A program made the translations under genes and the position numbers. Positions 34,679 to 43,008 of a stretch of 64,000 nucleotides of DNA are shown here, in pieces. Each line of letters starts with the position of its first letter. The first letter of the stretch is position 1. The notes beneath the pieces were generated by a model. The model searched no databases. It was not told the DNA's origin and saw nothing but the letters and a program-made list of their open reading frames with translations. The stretch comes from Nocardioides marmoriginsengisoli (lineage in GTDB: Bacteria > Actinomycetota > Actinomycetes > Propionibacteriales > Nocardioidaceae). Where the stretch lies: positions 1,006,963 to 1,070,962 of the forward strand of contig NZ_RJSE01000007.1 in the NCBI RefSeq assembly GCF_003725695.1. Direction: 5' to 3'.

Positions 34679-36251
34679 GTGCTTCTCCTGCTTGCTTGAC
34701 CAGAAGGTGCTTCTGCACCTTGCCGGATGCGGTGGTGGGCAGTGCATCGATGACCTGCCAGCTGGCCGGCAGCTTCGCTTTCGCCAGGCCTTGGTCGAGG
34801 AGGTGGTCGCGCATCGCGCTATCTCCGGGCCACTCGGCGTGGTCGGCGAGGACGACGAACGCGCCGACGACCTCGCCCAGTCGATCGTCGGGCAGAGCGG
34901 CAGCCGCTGCTCTCGCGATCGACGGATGGGTCAGGATGACGTCCTCGATGTCCCGGGCGCTGAACTTCTCGCCGCCCCGGTTTATGATGTCCTTGGTCCG
35001 TCCGGTGAACCGGAACCACCCGTCCTCGTCGACGGTCCCCAGGTCGCCCGTGTCGAACCACTCGTCGTGGAACTGCTCGGCGTTCCGGGTCGGATCGGTG
35101 TAGCCGGTCATCACCTGGGCGCCGCGGATCTGCACCGCACCTTCTGAGCCGGTCGGGACGGGCTGGTTCAGGGAGTCGACGATCCGGACGTCGACGTGGT
35201 CGTTGATCCGTCCGTCGTACTCCGCACGCCGATCGAGGTCGTCGTCGCGCGCGGTCAGGGTGACGACGCCTGCGGTCTCGCTCATGCCGTAGGCGCGCTG
35301 GGCCCGGACCCCGATCTTCTCGGCGCGTCGGATCAGCGAAGGGGGCGTGGTCGATCCGCCGCTGACGAAGGCGCCGAGACGGTGAACGGTATCCGGGAGG
35401 TTCTCGTAGCGGTCGACCAGGTCCTGGAGGAACACGGCCGCACCGGCCGAGAAGGTCGCCCGGTGCTGGTCCATGAGCTCGATCGCCTCGTCGGGGCGCC
35501 AGCCGTTCATCAGCACGGCCCGGCAGCCGCTTAGCAGCGGGACGAGGGCGCCGGGGATCAGGCCGGCGATGTGGGCGAGGGGCGCGACCGCGAAGGCCAC
35601 GTCGTCCCCGTCGATGTCCATGCGGTCGATCCACACCCGGCTCGCGGCAAGCAACGACCGTGACGACAGCTGGACGCCCTTCGGCGCTGCCGTGGTGCCT
35701 GAGGTGTAGAGGATCAGGCAGGTCTCGTCGAGGTCCCCCGGCGTCGGGGCCGACGACGTCGTCGCCGCTCCCGGCGCGGGCTGCTGCCGGGCGTCGGCCC
35801 ACCCCGCGGTGCTGCCGCCGACCACTATGCGCACGGTGCCGTCCTCTGGAGACAGGATCTCGTCGAGCTGGTCGGTGAGCACCCGATCGCCGACGCGGTG
35901 CTGGGCCACGACTGCGCGGGGCCGGACGTCGGCCAGGATCGCGCGCAGCTCGTGGCTGCGGTAGATCGGCACGATCGGGACGCAGACGGCACCGATGCGC
36001 AGGGCGGCCAGCTGGTAGACGACGACTTCGTAGCTGTTCAACGCCGAGATGACCACGCGGTCGCCCGGGGACACGCCGCTGGCAACCAGGTCGTCGGAAG
36101 TGGCCTCGGTCCAGGCCGCGAGAGCGGCGTACGTCAGCTCGCGGTCGTCGAGGATCGCGAAGCTCAGGTCCGGCCAGGTGGTGGCTGCCAGGCTGGGCCA
36201 GGTGCCGACGTGGTGGACCGGAGTCTCCAGCGCGGGTGAGCGGCGGGTCAT
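34671..36251 (-). CDS. Class I acyl-CoA synthetase (FadD-like)
   Basis: Ligase of 526 aa. P-loop CLILYTSGTTAAPKGVQL lies near residue 180. It has RAYGMSETAGVVTL, GDLGTVDEDGWFRFTGRTKD, GGEKFSARDIEDVI, and the C-terminal Lys in PTTASGKVQKHLL. It is third acyl-CoA synthetase of the window and second under box A. It sits between the DUF35 gene (4-base gap) and the thiolase-like gene (8-base overlap). It may activate a side-chain or ring fragment acid. Confidence 0.87.
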   Translation of the reverse strand: MTRRSPALETPVHHVGTWPSLAATTWPDLSFAILDDRELTYAALAAWTEATSDDLVASGVSPGDRVVISALNSYEVVVYQLAALRIGAVCVPIVPIYRSHELRAILADVRPRAVVAQHRVGDRVLTDQLDEILSPEDGTVRIVVGGSTAGWADARQQPAPGAATTSSAPTPGDLDETCLILYTSGTTAAPKGVQLSSRSLLAASRVWIDRMDIDGDDVAFAVAPLAHIAGLIPGALVPLLSGCRAVLMNGWRPDEAIELMDQHRATFSAGAAVFLQDLVDRYENLPDTVHRLGAFVSGGSTTPPSLIRRAEKIGVRAQRAYGMSETAGVVTLTARDDDLDRRAEYDGRINDHVDVRIVDSLNQPVPTGSEGAVQIRGAQVMTGYTDPTRNAEQFHDEWFDTGDLGTVDEDGWFRFTGRTKDIINRGGEKFSARDIEDVILTHPSIARAAAAALPDDRLGEVVGAFVVLADHAEWPGDSAMRDHLLDQGLAKAKLPASWQVIDALPTTASGKVQKHLLVKQAGEAHA

Positions 36252-36255
36252 CGGG

Positions 36256-36672
36256 TCATCCCTGCTTGGGAGCGAACTGGTGGGTGACCAGCAGTCTGCC
36301 GTCCTCGAGCTCGTCCACCGGGTGGACCGTCAGCCGCATGGGAGTGCCCGGCACCCACGACGTCGGCTCCCCGCCGAGCACCGACTGGACCCGCACGCCC
36401 TCGGGGAGGTCGACCTCGCCGACCCCGTAGCCCTCGGCGTCGAGGACGTTCTTCCCGTACGACGGCACGCTGACGTAGGTGGCGACCCGCAGGACGCCGG
36501 TCCGGCTGAGCTCGATGTCCTCGACCGGAGTCTGGTCGACGGCGCACTCCCACCGGCGCGGGAAGTAGCTGAGTCCGCACTGAGGGCACCTGCTGCCGAG
36601 GAGAGCGGCCCCGTCGTCGTGAAGGACCAGTTGTTCGGGGTTGAGTGGCTCGCGATCCGTGGTGGTCATCAT
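36256..36672 (-). CDS. DUF35 / OB-fold zinc-ribbon protein, aldolase or hydratase partner
   Basis: Protein of 138 aa. The N-terminal rubredoxin-like ribbon GSRCPQCGLSYFPRRWECAV has three of the four usual Cys. The C-terminal OB fold follows (TGVLRVATYVSVPSYGKNVL, GVGEVDLPEGVRVQSVL, MRLTVHPVDELEDGRLL). DUF35 proteins are non-catalytic or CoA-binding partners of thiolase-like enzymes, for example ChsH2 with Ltp2. It lies in the same operon as the Cys-less thiolase homologue and the hydratase, which supports a side-chain cleavage complex. Confidence 0.82.
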   Translation of the reverse strand: MMTTTDREPLNPEQLVLHDDGAALLGSRCPQCGLSYFPRRWECAVDQTPVEDIELSRTGVLRVATYVSVPSYGKNVLDAEGYGVGEVDLPEGVRVQSVLGGEPTSWVPGTPMRLTVHPVDELEDGRLLVTHQFAPKQG

Positions 36673-36677
36673 GCTCC

Positions 36678-37562
36678 TCAGGCCTGCGGGGCGGGCTGCT
36701 CGATCATGGACATCTGCTCGACGAGGACGGTTGTGCCGTGCTCGTCGGTGAAGGTGGTCTGCACGGTCACGAAGGTCATCTCCCCGCCGGAGCGCGACGT
36801 CTTCGTCTTGACGTCGATGACCTGACGGCGTCCGGTCAGTGTCTCGCCCGCGGTCGGGGTCCGTCCGTACTTGTAGGTCTGGGTGCCGTGCACCACCCGT
36901 GCCAGGTCCAGGCCCAGCTCACGCGGCAGGGCGGCAGCATCGCCACCGTTCCAGTGCGCGACCACCTGGGAAAACGTCGGCGGCATGGGTAGGTCGGCGA
37001 ATCCGCGCGAACGTGCGAAGTCGACGTCGAAGTAGGACGGATCGGTCGCACCGACGGACCGTGCGAACTCGATGATCTTGCCCCGCTCGACGGGAAGGAC
37101 GACGTCACTCAGAACCGTGTCCGCGATCGCTTTTAGGCGAGGGTCGTGGGGCGCTGCCGCGGGTTCGTCGCCGGCCAGTGCTGAATACGGTGCACCAACC
37201 TTGAACGTCCCGCTCAGCCGGACGTCCTCCCCGGCGAGCACACGGAACTCGCGGTGGTCGGCCGAGTTGTCGTATGCCTCGAGGACCAGCGCGTCACCGG
37301 GTACCGAGGGGGAGGCGAAGCGAGCGGAGAAGTCGATGAGGTAGCCGGCCGCAGGCGAGCCCGGACCAGCGTCCAGGTGCTCGTCGACCAGCTTGGCAGC
37401 CGCGAGCCCGGCCGTGAACATCCCCATCGCGAAGACGCTGGAGAAACCCAGCTCTCGCGCGTACGGGTCGTCGTGGTGGACGGGGTTGAAGTCGCCGCCG
37501 GCACCCGCGTATCGGACGATGTCGGTGCGGCTGAGCGTGATCAGGGGAGTGACCTCGGTCAT
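36678..37562 (-). CDS. MaoC-like double hot-dog enoyl-CoA hydratase, reversed domain order
   Basis: Protein of 294 aa with two hot-dog halves. The N-terminal half carries the hydratase-2 motif YAGAGGDFNPVHHDDPYARE with Asp and His, residues about 15-40. The C-terminal half has KIIEFARSVGATDPSYFDVD and PMPPTFSQVVAHW, typical of the FAS1-like non-catalytic unit. In most fusions the non-catalytic unit comes first. ATG 37562 follows the SDR stop by 5 bases. It probably hydrates the enoyl-CoA before aldol cleavage or dehydrogenation. Confidence 0.82.
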   Translation of the reverse strand: MTEVTPLITLSRTDIVRYAGAGGDFNPVHHDDPYARELGFSSVFAMGMFTAGLAAAKLVDEHLDAGPGSPAAGYLIDFSARFASPSVPGDALVLEAYDNSADHREFRVLAGEDVRLSGTFKVGAPYSALAGDEPAAAPHDPRLKAIADTVLSDVVLPVERGKIIEFARSVGATDPSYFDVDFARSRGFADLPMPPTFSQVVAHWNGGDAAALPRELGLDLARVVHGTQTYKYGRTPTAGETLTGRRQVIDVKTKTSRSGGEMTFVTVQTTFTDEHGTTVLVEQMSMIEQPAPQA

Positions 37563-37567
37563 GGCAT

Positions 37568-38473
37568 TCACCCGACCGTGATCGGGAAGACGGGCGGGTC
37601 GATCTGGAGTCCCGGCACCAGGGTGCTCCCGGTCGCGGCCAAAAGGTCCCCGTCGGACCACTTCTTGTCGCCGGCCTTGATCGTGGCGGCTTCGGTCCAA
37701 CCGGCGAACCGGGTGACGGTGTCACCGTGGACCGCGAAGACCTGGCCACTGATGCCGGCCGACTCCGGGCGGGCGAGGAGCAGGACGAACGGTGCTACGT
37801 TGGCGGGGTCCCAGGCGTCGAAGCCGGAGTCGTCGCCTGGGATCTCACCGAAGGTGTTGGTGGTCATAGGGGTACGACCGCGCGGTCCAATCACGTTCAC
37901 CCGGACTCCGACGGACTGGAGCTCGGTGGCTGCGGTGAACGCGAGGCCGATCACCCCGCCCTTCGCGGCCGTGTAGTTAGCCTGCCCGAGGTGGCCGTAC
38001 ATCGCTGCCTCGGAGGTGGTGAAGACGACGCTGACGTCGAGGGGTGCACCCTTCTCCTTGGCCTGGGCCCTCCACTGCTCCGCGGCGTGCCGCAACGGGA
38101 AGAAGTGTCCGCTCAGGTTCACCCGTAGCACCGCGTCCCACTCGGCTTCCGACATCTTGTGCAGCATCCGGTCGCGAACGATGCCCGCGTTGCACACCAG
38201 GACGTCCAGCGAGCCGGTGACTGCGAACGCGCTCTTGACCAGGGCGGCCGCGCCGTCCCAGGTGCCGATGTCGTCGAAGTTTGCCGTAGCGCTGCCGCCC
38301 GCAGCCTCGATGTCGGCGACCACGGTGTCGGCCGGACGCTCGCCGGTCGACTCCAGGGCGGGGGAGATGTCGTTGACGATGACGTGGGCACCCGCCAGCC
38401 CGAGTGCGAGGGCTTCCTCGCGCCCGAGGCCCTGGCCTCCGCCGGTGACGATCGCGACCTTGCCGTTCAGCAT
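37568..38473 (-). CDS. SDR, (3R)-hydroxyacyl-CoA dehydrogenase / 17-beta-HSD4-like
   Basis: SDR of 301 aa, like the dehydrogenase unit of peroxisomal MFE-2. It has KVAIVTGGGQGLGREEALAL near residue 5, HVIVND, VLVCNAGIVRDRMLHKMSEA, VVFTTSEAAMYGHLGQANYT then AAKGG with catalytic Tyr/Lys, and a long C-terminal extension. It is first in the minus operon SDR - MaoC - DUF35 - ligase - thiolase-like. Box A at 38539-38558 lies 65 bases upstream. It should oxidise the 3-hydroxyacyl-CoA made by the MaoC protein. Confidence 0.87.
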   Translation of the reverse strand: MLNGKVAIVTGGGQGLGREEALALGLAGAHVIVNDISPALESTGERPADTVVADIEAAGGSATANFDDIGTWDGAAALVKSAFAVTGSLDVLVCNAGIVRDRMLHKMSEAEWDAVLRVNLSGHFFPLRHAAEQWRAQAKEKGAPLDVSVVFTTSEAAMYGHLGQANYTAAKGGVIGLAFTAATELQSVGVRVNVIGPRGRTPMTTNTFGEIPGDDSGFDAWDPANVAPFVLLLARPESAGISGQVFAVHGDTVTRFAGWTEAATIKAGDKKWSDGDLLAATGSTLVPGLQIDPPVFPITVG

Positions 38474-38538
38474 GTGAGTACTTCCTTCGAACTCGAGGGG
38501 TGACGGTTCCCGACCTTCGGACAGGCGGGAGAAACGTT

Positions 38539-38558
38539 AATATAGCAAACGATATATT
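38539..38558. promoter_or_regulatory. Palindromic operator, box A copy 3
   Basis: AATATAGCAAACGATATATT, the same 20-mer as at 30980-30999, with identical flanking T and A bases. It stands between the SDR operon start at 38473 and the crotonase stop at 38629. Confidence 0.75.
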
Positions 38559-38628
38559 AGCCAACGGTGACTGTCCAGGGGTCGTCAGAACCCCTGGCGC
38601 CGGCGCCCGTGACCGAGGTGGACGGGCG

Positions 38629-39390
38629 CTACTTGCGCAGTGCGGAGTACGCCTTGCCGATCCGCTCGACGACGTGCGGGCGCCAGATGACCTCGCGGTA
38701 CGCGAGGGTCTCGTAGGTGAGCGCGCTGATCGGGTCCATGGCCGGGGAGCGCAGGGCCATCTCCTTGTTGTTGGCCGCGGACTCCGCGGTGGTCTCGGCG
38801 ATGGACCGTGCGATCCGGGTCGCCTCGGCGACCACCGAGCCGGCCTCGACCATGCGGTCGAGCAGGCCGATGCGCAGCGCCTCTGCGGCGTCGATCTTGT
38901 CTCCGCTGAAGGTGAGGAGCTTGGCCTGGCTCAGTCCGACGATCTTCCACAGCGGGGAGAAGTAGGGCGTCAGCCCCATCTTGATCTGGGGGAATCCCAT
39001 GACCGTGTTGGTCGCACCGATCCGAATGTCGCAGAACACCGCGATGTCGCAGCCACCGCCGAGCGCAGGACCTCCGACGGCGGCGATGGTCGGCTTGCCG
39101 TAGTCGAGCAGGGTGCCGTAGGCGCGCAGGCACGCCGCCGAGTACTCGTCGCGGGTCTGCTGGTTGGTGAACACGGACTGGAGCTTCAGGTCCAGTCCGG
39201 CGCAGAAGACGTCCTCGCCGCCGGTGATGACCACGCAGGCGACCTCGTCGTCGTGGCGCCAGGCGTCTAGGGCGTAGCTGAGGTCGGCGAAGACCTCCAG
39301 GCTCAGCGCGTGGCGGCGGTCGAACCGGTTGAAGTGGATGGTGCCGACCCCGGCGGCGACCGTCGTGGTGATTTCGGTGAAGGCTGTCAT
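38629..39390 (-). CDS. Enoyl-CoA hydratase/isomerase (crotonase) family protein
   Basis: Crotonase of 253 aa, the standard length. It has CVVITGGEDVFCAGLDLKLQ, the oxyanion hole in AAVGGPALGGGCDIAVFCDI, MGFPQIKMGLTPYFSPLWKI, and SGDKIDAAEALRIGLLDRMV. The catalytic Glu of PE(V/I) is replaced by Gln (FPQIKMG), so it may be an isomerase or hydrolase-type crotonase. ATG 39390 has AAGGAG 8 bases before. It is transcribed alone, upstream of the box-A operon. Confidence 0.85.
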   Translation of the reverse strand: MTAFTEITTTVAAGVGTIHFNRFDRRHALSLEVFADLSYALDAWRHDDEVACVVITGGEDVFCAGLDLKLQSVFTNQQTRDEYSAACLRAYGTLLDYGKPTIAAVGGPALGGGCDIAVFCDIRIGATNTVMGFPQIKMGLTPYFSPLWKIVGLSQAKLLTFSGDKIDAAEALRIGLLDRMVEAGSVVAEATRIARSIAETTAESAANNKEMALRSPAMDPISALTYETLAYREVIWRPHVVERIGKAYSALRK

Positions 39391-39497
39391 GATGCTCCTT
39401 GGTGAACGAATAATAGGCAGTGATGCTCGCCGCAAATCGGATGTTCAGGTTCTGTCTACTGTGTAGGCAGCGATTCAATTCCAAGCGTAGGCTGAAT

Positions 39498-39507
39498 CCT
39501 AATTAGG
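39498..39507. repeat. Short perfect palindrome upstream of the chimeric gene
   Basis: CCTAATTAGG, 10 bp, 38 bases before GTG 39546 and in the divergent gap with the crotonase gene at 39390. It could be an operator half or chance. Confidence 0.3.
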
Positions 39508-39545
39508 CACAACTGTTGCGTGACGATCCAGCAGGAGAAGCGGCT

Positions 39546-40235
39546 GTGGCGACTCGGGGAAGCCTGTTGGCGAGCTCGGCGGCGCGCGTGCCCGACGACC
39601 CGGCCTTCGTCTGTGGCGACGAGCGACTGAGCTACGCCGACCTCGACGCGACCGTGAACCGCCTCGCCCACACCCTGGCGGGCCAGGGTCTGCGGGCCGA
39701 GACCGCCGACGCGATCGTCGAGGGGTTCCTGCCGGGGGGCGTCGAACGGCTCGGCATCGGTCCCGAGGACGTGCTCGCGCGCAACCCGCGGATCGTCTAC
39801 GGACGGAGCTACGACGACTTCGCCGACGCCGTGGAGGCGCACACCGGCGGGTCGGGCCGCGACCTCGTGCTCGACTCGGTGGCCGGTGACGTGTTCGACC
39901 GGAGCCTGGACGTCCTGGCTCCGTTCGGCCGGCTGGTCACCATCGGCGCATCGTCGGAGCAGGCACCCGCACGGCTGAAGCTCCCCGGGCTCTGGGCGAG
40001 GTCGGGCAGCGTCGGCGGCGTCCACATCGGGAATCTCCTGGCCTCGCGCATTGATGTGCTCGAAGCGGCGTGGGCGCGCCTGGTGGCGCTGCTCGAGGCC
40101 GGCGGATTGATCGTCGACGTTGGTCTCGTCCTCGATCCGGCGGTCATCAACCAGAGCTTCGAAGCCCTGCACGACCGAGCCGTCGACGGCCGCGTGGTCG
40201 TCGACCTGACCCAAGGAGCCCCAACCCGTGACTGA
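39546..40235 (+). pseudogene. In-frame chimera: acyl-CoA synthetase N-terminus + CaiB CoA-transferase piece + MDR C-terminus
   Basis: An open frame of 229 codons from GTG 39546 (AGGAG 8 bases before). Residues 1-50 match the N-terminus of an adenylate-forming ligase ([20 protein letters not shown]). About 51-87 match a CaiB/BaiF CoA-transferase ([20 protein letters not shown], then [13 protein letters not shown]). About 88-225 match the C-terminal Rossmann half of a zinc-type alcohol dehydrogenase ([49 protein letters not shown]). Two deletions appear to have fused three genes without breaking the frame. Function is doubtful. Confidence 0.65.
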
Positions 40236-40881
40236 CATCGACGAACGACGCGAGGCAGCTGTCGTCCTGGCCGAAGCTGGCCGTGCGCTCAACGAGGCCA
40301 TCGTCCTCACCGACCTCGGTCCCGACGAGGTGCTGGCCGCCGCGGATAGGGTGCGGGCGCTTGCCGAGGAGCTCTCCGCAGTGCTCCGTCCGCCGCGTAC
40401 CTTGTCGGCGATCGACGTCGCCGGCTTTAGCGTCCGGGCCTACAACCCGATCTCGGGAATGGCGAGCCCGTACTCGCCGCCGCTGACCTACCGGAACGAG
40501 GAGCAGACCATCGGGCGCCTGGTCCTCGGACACGGGCTCGAAGGACATATGGGGGTCGCGCACGGAGGCGTCGTGGCGATGCTGTTCGACGAGTTCCTCG
40601 GCCAGGCAGCCTGCCGGTACGCCTGGCCGACCGTGACGACGAACCTCGACGTCCACTTCCTGCGCCCGGTGCCGACGCGGGAGGAGCTCCTCGTCGCGGC
40701 GACCGTGGTCGAGGTGGACGGTTCCACGATGTACGTCGCAGGGTCAATCGCCCTGGAGGCCGAGCCGGACCGGGTTCTGGCCTACGGTTCCGGGACGTTC
40801 AAGTACCTCGGTGAAGCTCGCTACGGGCAGATGCTCGAGTCGGCCAACGGCCCGGGGCGCAGCGAGAAGGCGGGTGCCTGA
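40228..40881 (+). CDS. PaaI/4HBT-type acyl-CoA thioesterase
   Basis: Hot-dog protein of 217 aa with a helical N-terminal extension of about 90 residues. The core reads [20 protein letters not shown], then [20 protein letters not shown], the classic GxxHGG..A...D motif. ATG 40228 overlaps the chimeric gene by 8 bases, so it was probably part of the same catabolic operon and is still intact. It is predicted to hydrolyse an aryl- or medium-chain acyl-CoA. Confidence 0.83.
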   Translation: MTDIDERREAAVVLAEAGRALNEAIVLTDLGPDEVLAAADRVRALAEELSAVLRPPRTLSAIDVAGFSVRAYNPISGMASPYSPPLTYRNEEQTIGRLVLGHGLEGHMGVAHGGVVAMLFDEFLGQAACRYAWPTVTTNLDVHFLRPVPTREELLVAATVVEVDGSTMYVAGSIALEAEPDRVLAYGSGTFKYLGEARYGQMLESANGPGRSEKAGA

Positions 40882-40902
40882 CCCGCCGCGCCCGGTGGGC
40901 GG

Positions 40903-41668
40903 TCAGCCCAGGGTGTTCGCGTCGAGCTCGCGCTGGTAGCCGGGCAGGATCATCAGGTAGTCCGTACCGGTCCTCGAGCGACCCGGTGCCTCCCGGCTCG
41001 TCCCGACGGCCAAGCGGAGGAGCTCGTCCTTGCGCGAACCGCCGTCGACCGCCGCAGGGTCGACGTGATGGCGGCTCGAGCTGTCGGGGCTCGGGACCCG
41101 CGCCTGCAGCATCGCGTAGGCGGAGTCTGCCAGGTCACGGGCGAGCGCGCTGCGGAGTCCGGAGCTGCTGGTGACGAACGGCGCTGCCAGCGCTGCTGTC
41201 GCCGCCGTGATCAGCAGCAGGGCTCCTTCTTCCGACAGCTCCGGCCGCCCGTGCCGGAGCCGCTCGACGAACTGGACCATCATGCCGCGGAACTGGCGCC
41301 GGACCCGGCTCGGTGCTCCTCGTCGAGGAACCTCGCCTCCCGCTGGAGGAGGATCCAGGGTCGGACCGTCGGCGCCAGACCGGCGAGTGCCTCGACTAGG
41401 TCGCGCACGGGAGTCCTCCTGGGTCCGGGCGAGCGCACCCCGCACCATGTCCAGACCGCTGCTGATCGCGCCGAACCAGGAGTGCCTGCTTGGTCCGGAA
41501 ATGCCGGTATGCCGCGCGAGCCGTCAGTCCGACCTCTGCTGCGACGTCAGCCACGGAGGCGCTGTGGTAGCCGACCGCGCAGAACCGCTTGGAGGCGGCG
41601 GCGATGAGCTGGGCCCGGCGCTCGTCGGCCGAGTGTCGTGGTGCGCGCACGTACCCGGCGGCCGTCAT
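40903..41668 (-). pseudogene. TetR family regulator, frameshifted
   Basis: N-terminal frame: ADERRAQLIAAASKRFCAVG, YHSASVADVAAEVGLTARAA, YRHFRTKQALL, a good TetR helix-turn-helix. After about 41490 the protein changes frame (VRDLVEALAGLAPTVRPWIL, then LQREARFLDEEHRA). Near 41300 it changes again to RRQFRGMMVQFVERLRHGRP and runs to 40903. At least three indels. It was probably the regulator of the neighbouring decayed genes. Confidence 0.7.
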
Positions 41669-41763
41669 GGACTCTGCCTCCTGGTCCGCGCGGTCGCCGG
41701 TAGGGCAATGTTTCGCGCTGGCTGGAATCGTACCGGTCGACGACCGCTGACGCGGGTACGACG

Positions 41764-42939
41764 TCACCCGGCAGGAGTGGCCAGCGGAACCGCAGCCAGG
41801 TGGCCGATCTTCCCTATGGTCTCGGGGCTGTCGCGGTGCCGGCGGGATTCGGCCAGGTCGTTGATCACGCTCAGGGCCGCGGTGATCCGCGCGTGCGCCT
41901 CGCCCGTGCTCGTAGACGGTCGGAGGGCGACGAGCAGGTCGACCAGCTCGCTGACGTAGTTCTTCAGCGCTTCGTGGATCCAGACCTGTTCCGCGGCGGG
42001 CAGGTGCATCGTCTCGCTGGTGAAGATGCGGAAGAGGTCGTAGCGGGTCGCTGCGAGGGCGAGGTAGTCCTGGATCGACTGGGTCAGCGAGGCCTCGGTG
42101 AAGCCGTGCTCCTGCTGGGTCCGTTCCCGATCGAGGTCGATCCGCCGGACAGCGCGGCGCAGGACGGTCGATAGAATCTGGGCCTTGCTATCGAAGTGGT
42201 GGTAGATGCTGGGCCCGCTCATGTCGACTGCCGAGCCGATCGCACCGAGGCTGACGTTGTCGTACCCGCTCTCGGCGAACAGGCGTGCCGCGGCGACCAG
42301 GATCTGCTCACGACGGCTCGTGGTCGTCACCGGGGTGCTCGCGGTGGAGTACGGCGCGGCGATCGCCGTCGACGCGCTGAGGTCCACCTCCACGGCGTCG
42401 TACGCGATGTCGGCCAGGACCGTCGACAGAGCGGTGCCCCGGGAGCGCTGCGGGTACTGGGACGGTGCGGCCATTGCAGCAACGGCTGCTCGGGCGACGA
42501 GGTCGACGTCGTTGTCGTCCAGCTCGGGCCGTTCGGCCGCGACCAGGGAGCGCAAGGACGCGACGAAGGACGCAAACCTGTTCCTGACCTCTTGCTGGCC
42601 GTCCTCGCCGAGGTAGGCCGACTCGCGTCGGATCAGGATCCAGATGTCCGGTCGGTCTACCGCGACGCGGGCGAGTGCGGTGAGCACGGACCGGATGCCC
42701 TGCCCGGCGGTGTCGGCCATGACCTCCTCGACCGCTCCGAGCCCGGTCTCGATGGCCGCGGCCAGGACGGCTTCCTTGCTCGAGAAGTGTCGGTACAGGG
42801 CGGGAGCGGTCACACCGACCGACCGGGTGATGTCGGCGACTGCGACATTGGCGAAACCGTGCTGGCGGAAGAGCTGACCGGCCTCGGTCGCGATCTTGAG
42901 GCGCCGAGACGACTCGGCTCGCCGCTTGCCCTCACTCAT
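41764..42939 (-). CDS. Double-headed TetR-type regulator (two tandem TetR units)
   Basis: Protein of 391 aa with two TetR DNA-binding domains. Unit 1: ATEAGQLFRQHGFANVAVAD, then SVGVTAPALYRHFSSKEAVL, about residues 17-60. Unit 2: AAARLFAESGYDNVSLGAIG, then AVDMSGPSIYHHFDSKAQIL, about 216-262. Layout and length match the protein at 32275-33489, so the two are likely distant paralogues. It lies in minus orientation between a TetR pseudogene and a broken crotonase. Confidence 0.82.
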   Translation of the reverse strand: MSEGKRRAESSRRLKIATEAGQLFRQHGFANVAVADITRSVGVTAPALYRHFSSKEAVLAAAIETGLGAVEEVMADTAGQGIRSVLTALARVAVDRPDIWILIRRESAYLGEDGQQEVRNRFASFVASLRSLVAAERPELDDNDVDLVARAAVAAMAAPSQYPQRSRGTALSTVLADIAYDAVEVDLSASTAIAAPYSTASTPVTTTSRREQILVAAARLFAESGYDNVSLGAIGSAVDMSGPSIYHHFDSKAQILSTVLRRAVRRIDLDRERTQQEHGFTEASLTQSIQDYLALAATRYDLFRIFTSETMHLPAAEQVWIHEALKNYVSELVDLLVALRPSTSTGEAHARITAALSVINDLAESRRHRDSPETIGKIGHLAAVPLATPAG

Positions 42940-43008
42940 CCGGGTTCCGGCACGAAGGCGTCCACACGCCGGCGAGTCTAGCGGTCCTGGTGGGCGGCAC
43001 GGGGAGGC

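Noticed and set aside
38629-39435. Crotonase start at 39435
   Set aside because: ATG 39390 has AAGGAG at proper distance and the family N-terminus; the longer form reads through the promoter region.
40886-40915. CCGCC/GGCGG repeats between convergent thioesterase and TetR remnant as a terminator
   Set aside because: Stem short and imperfect, no T-run; not distinguishable from GC-rich background.
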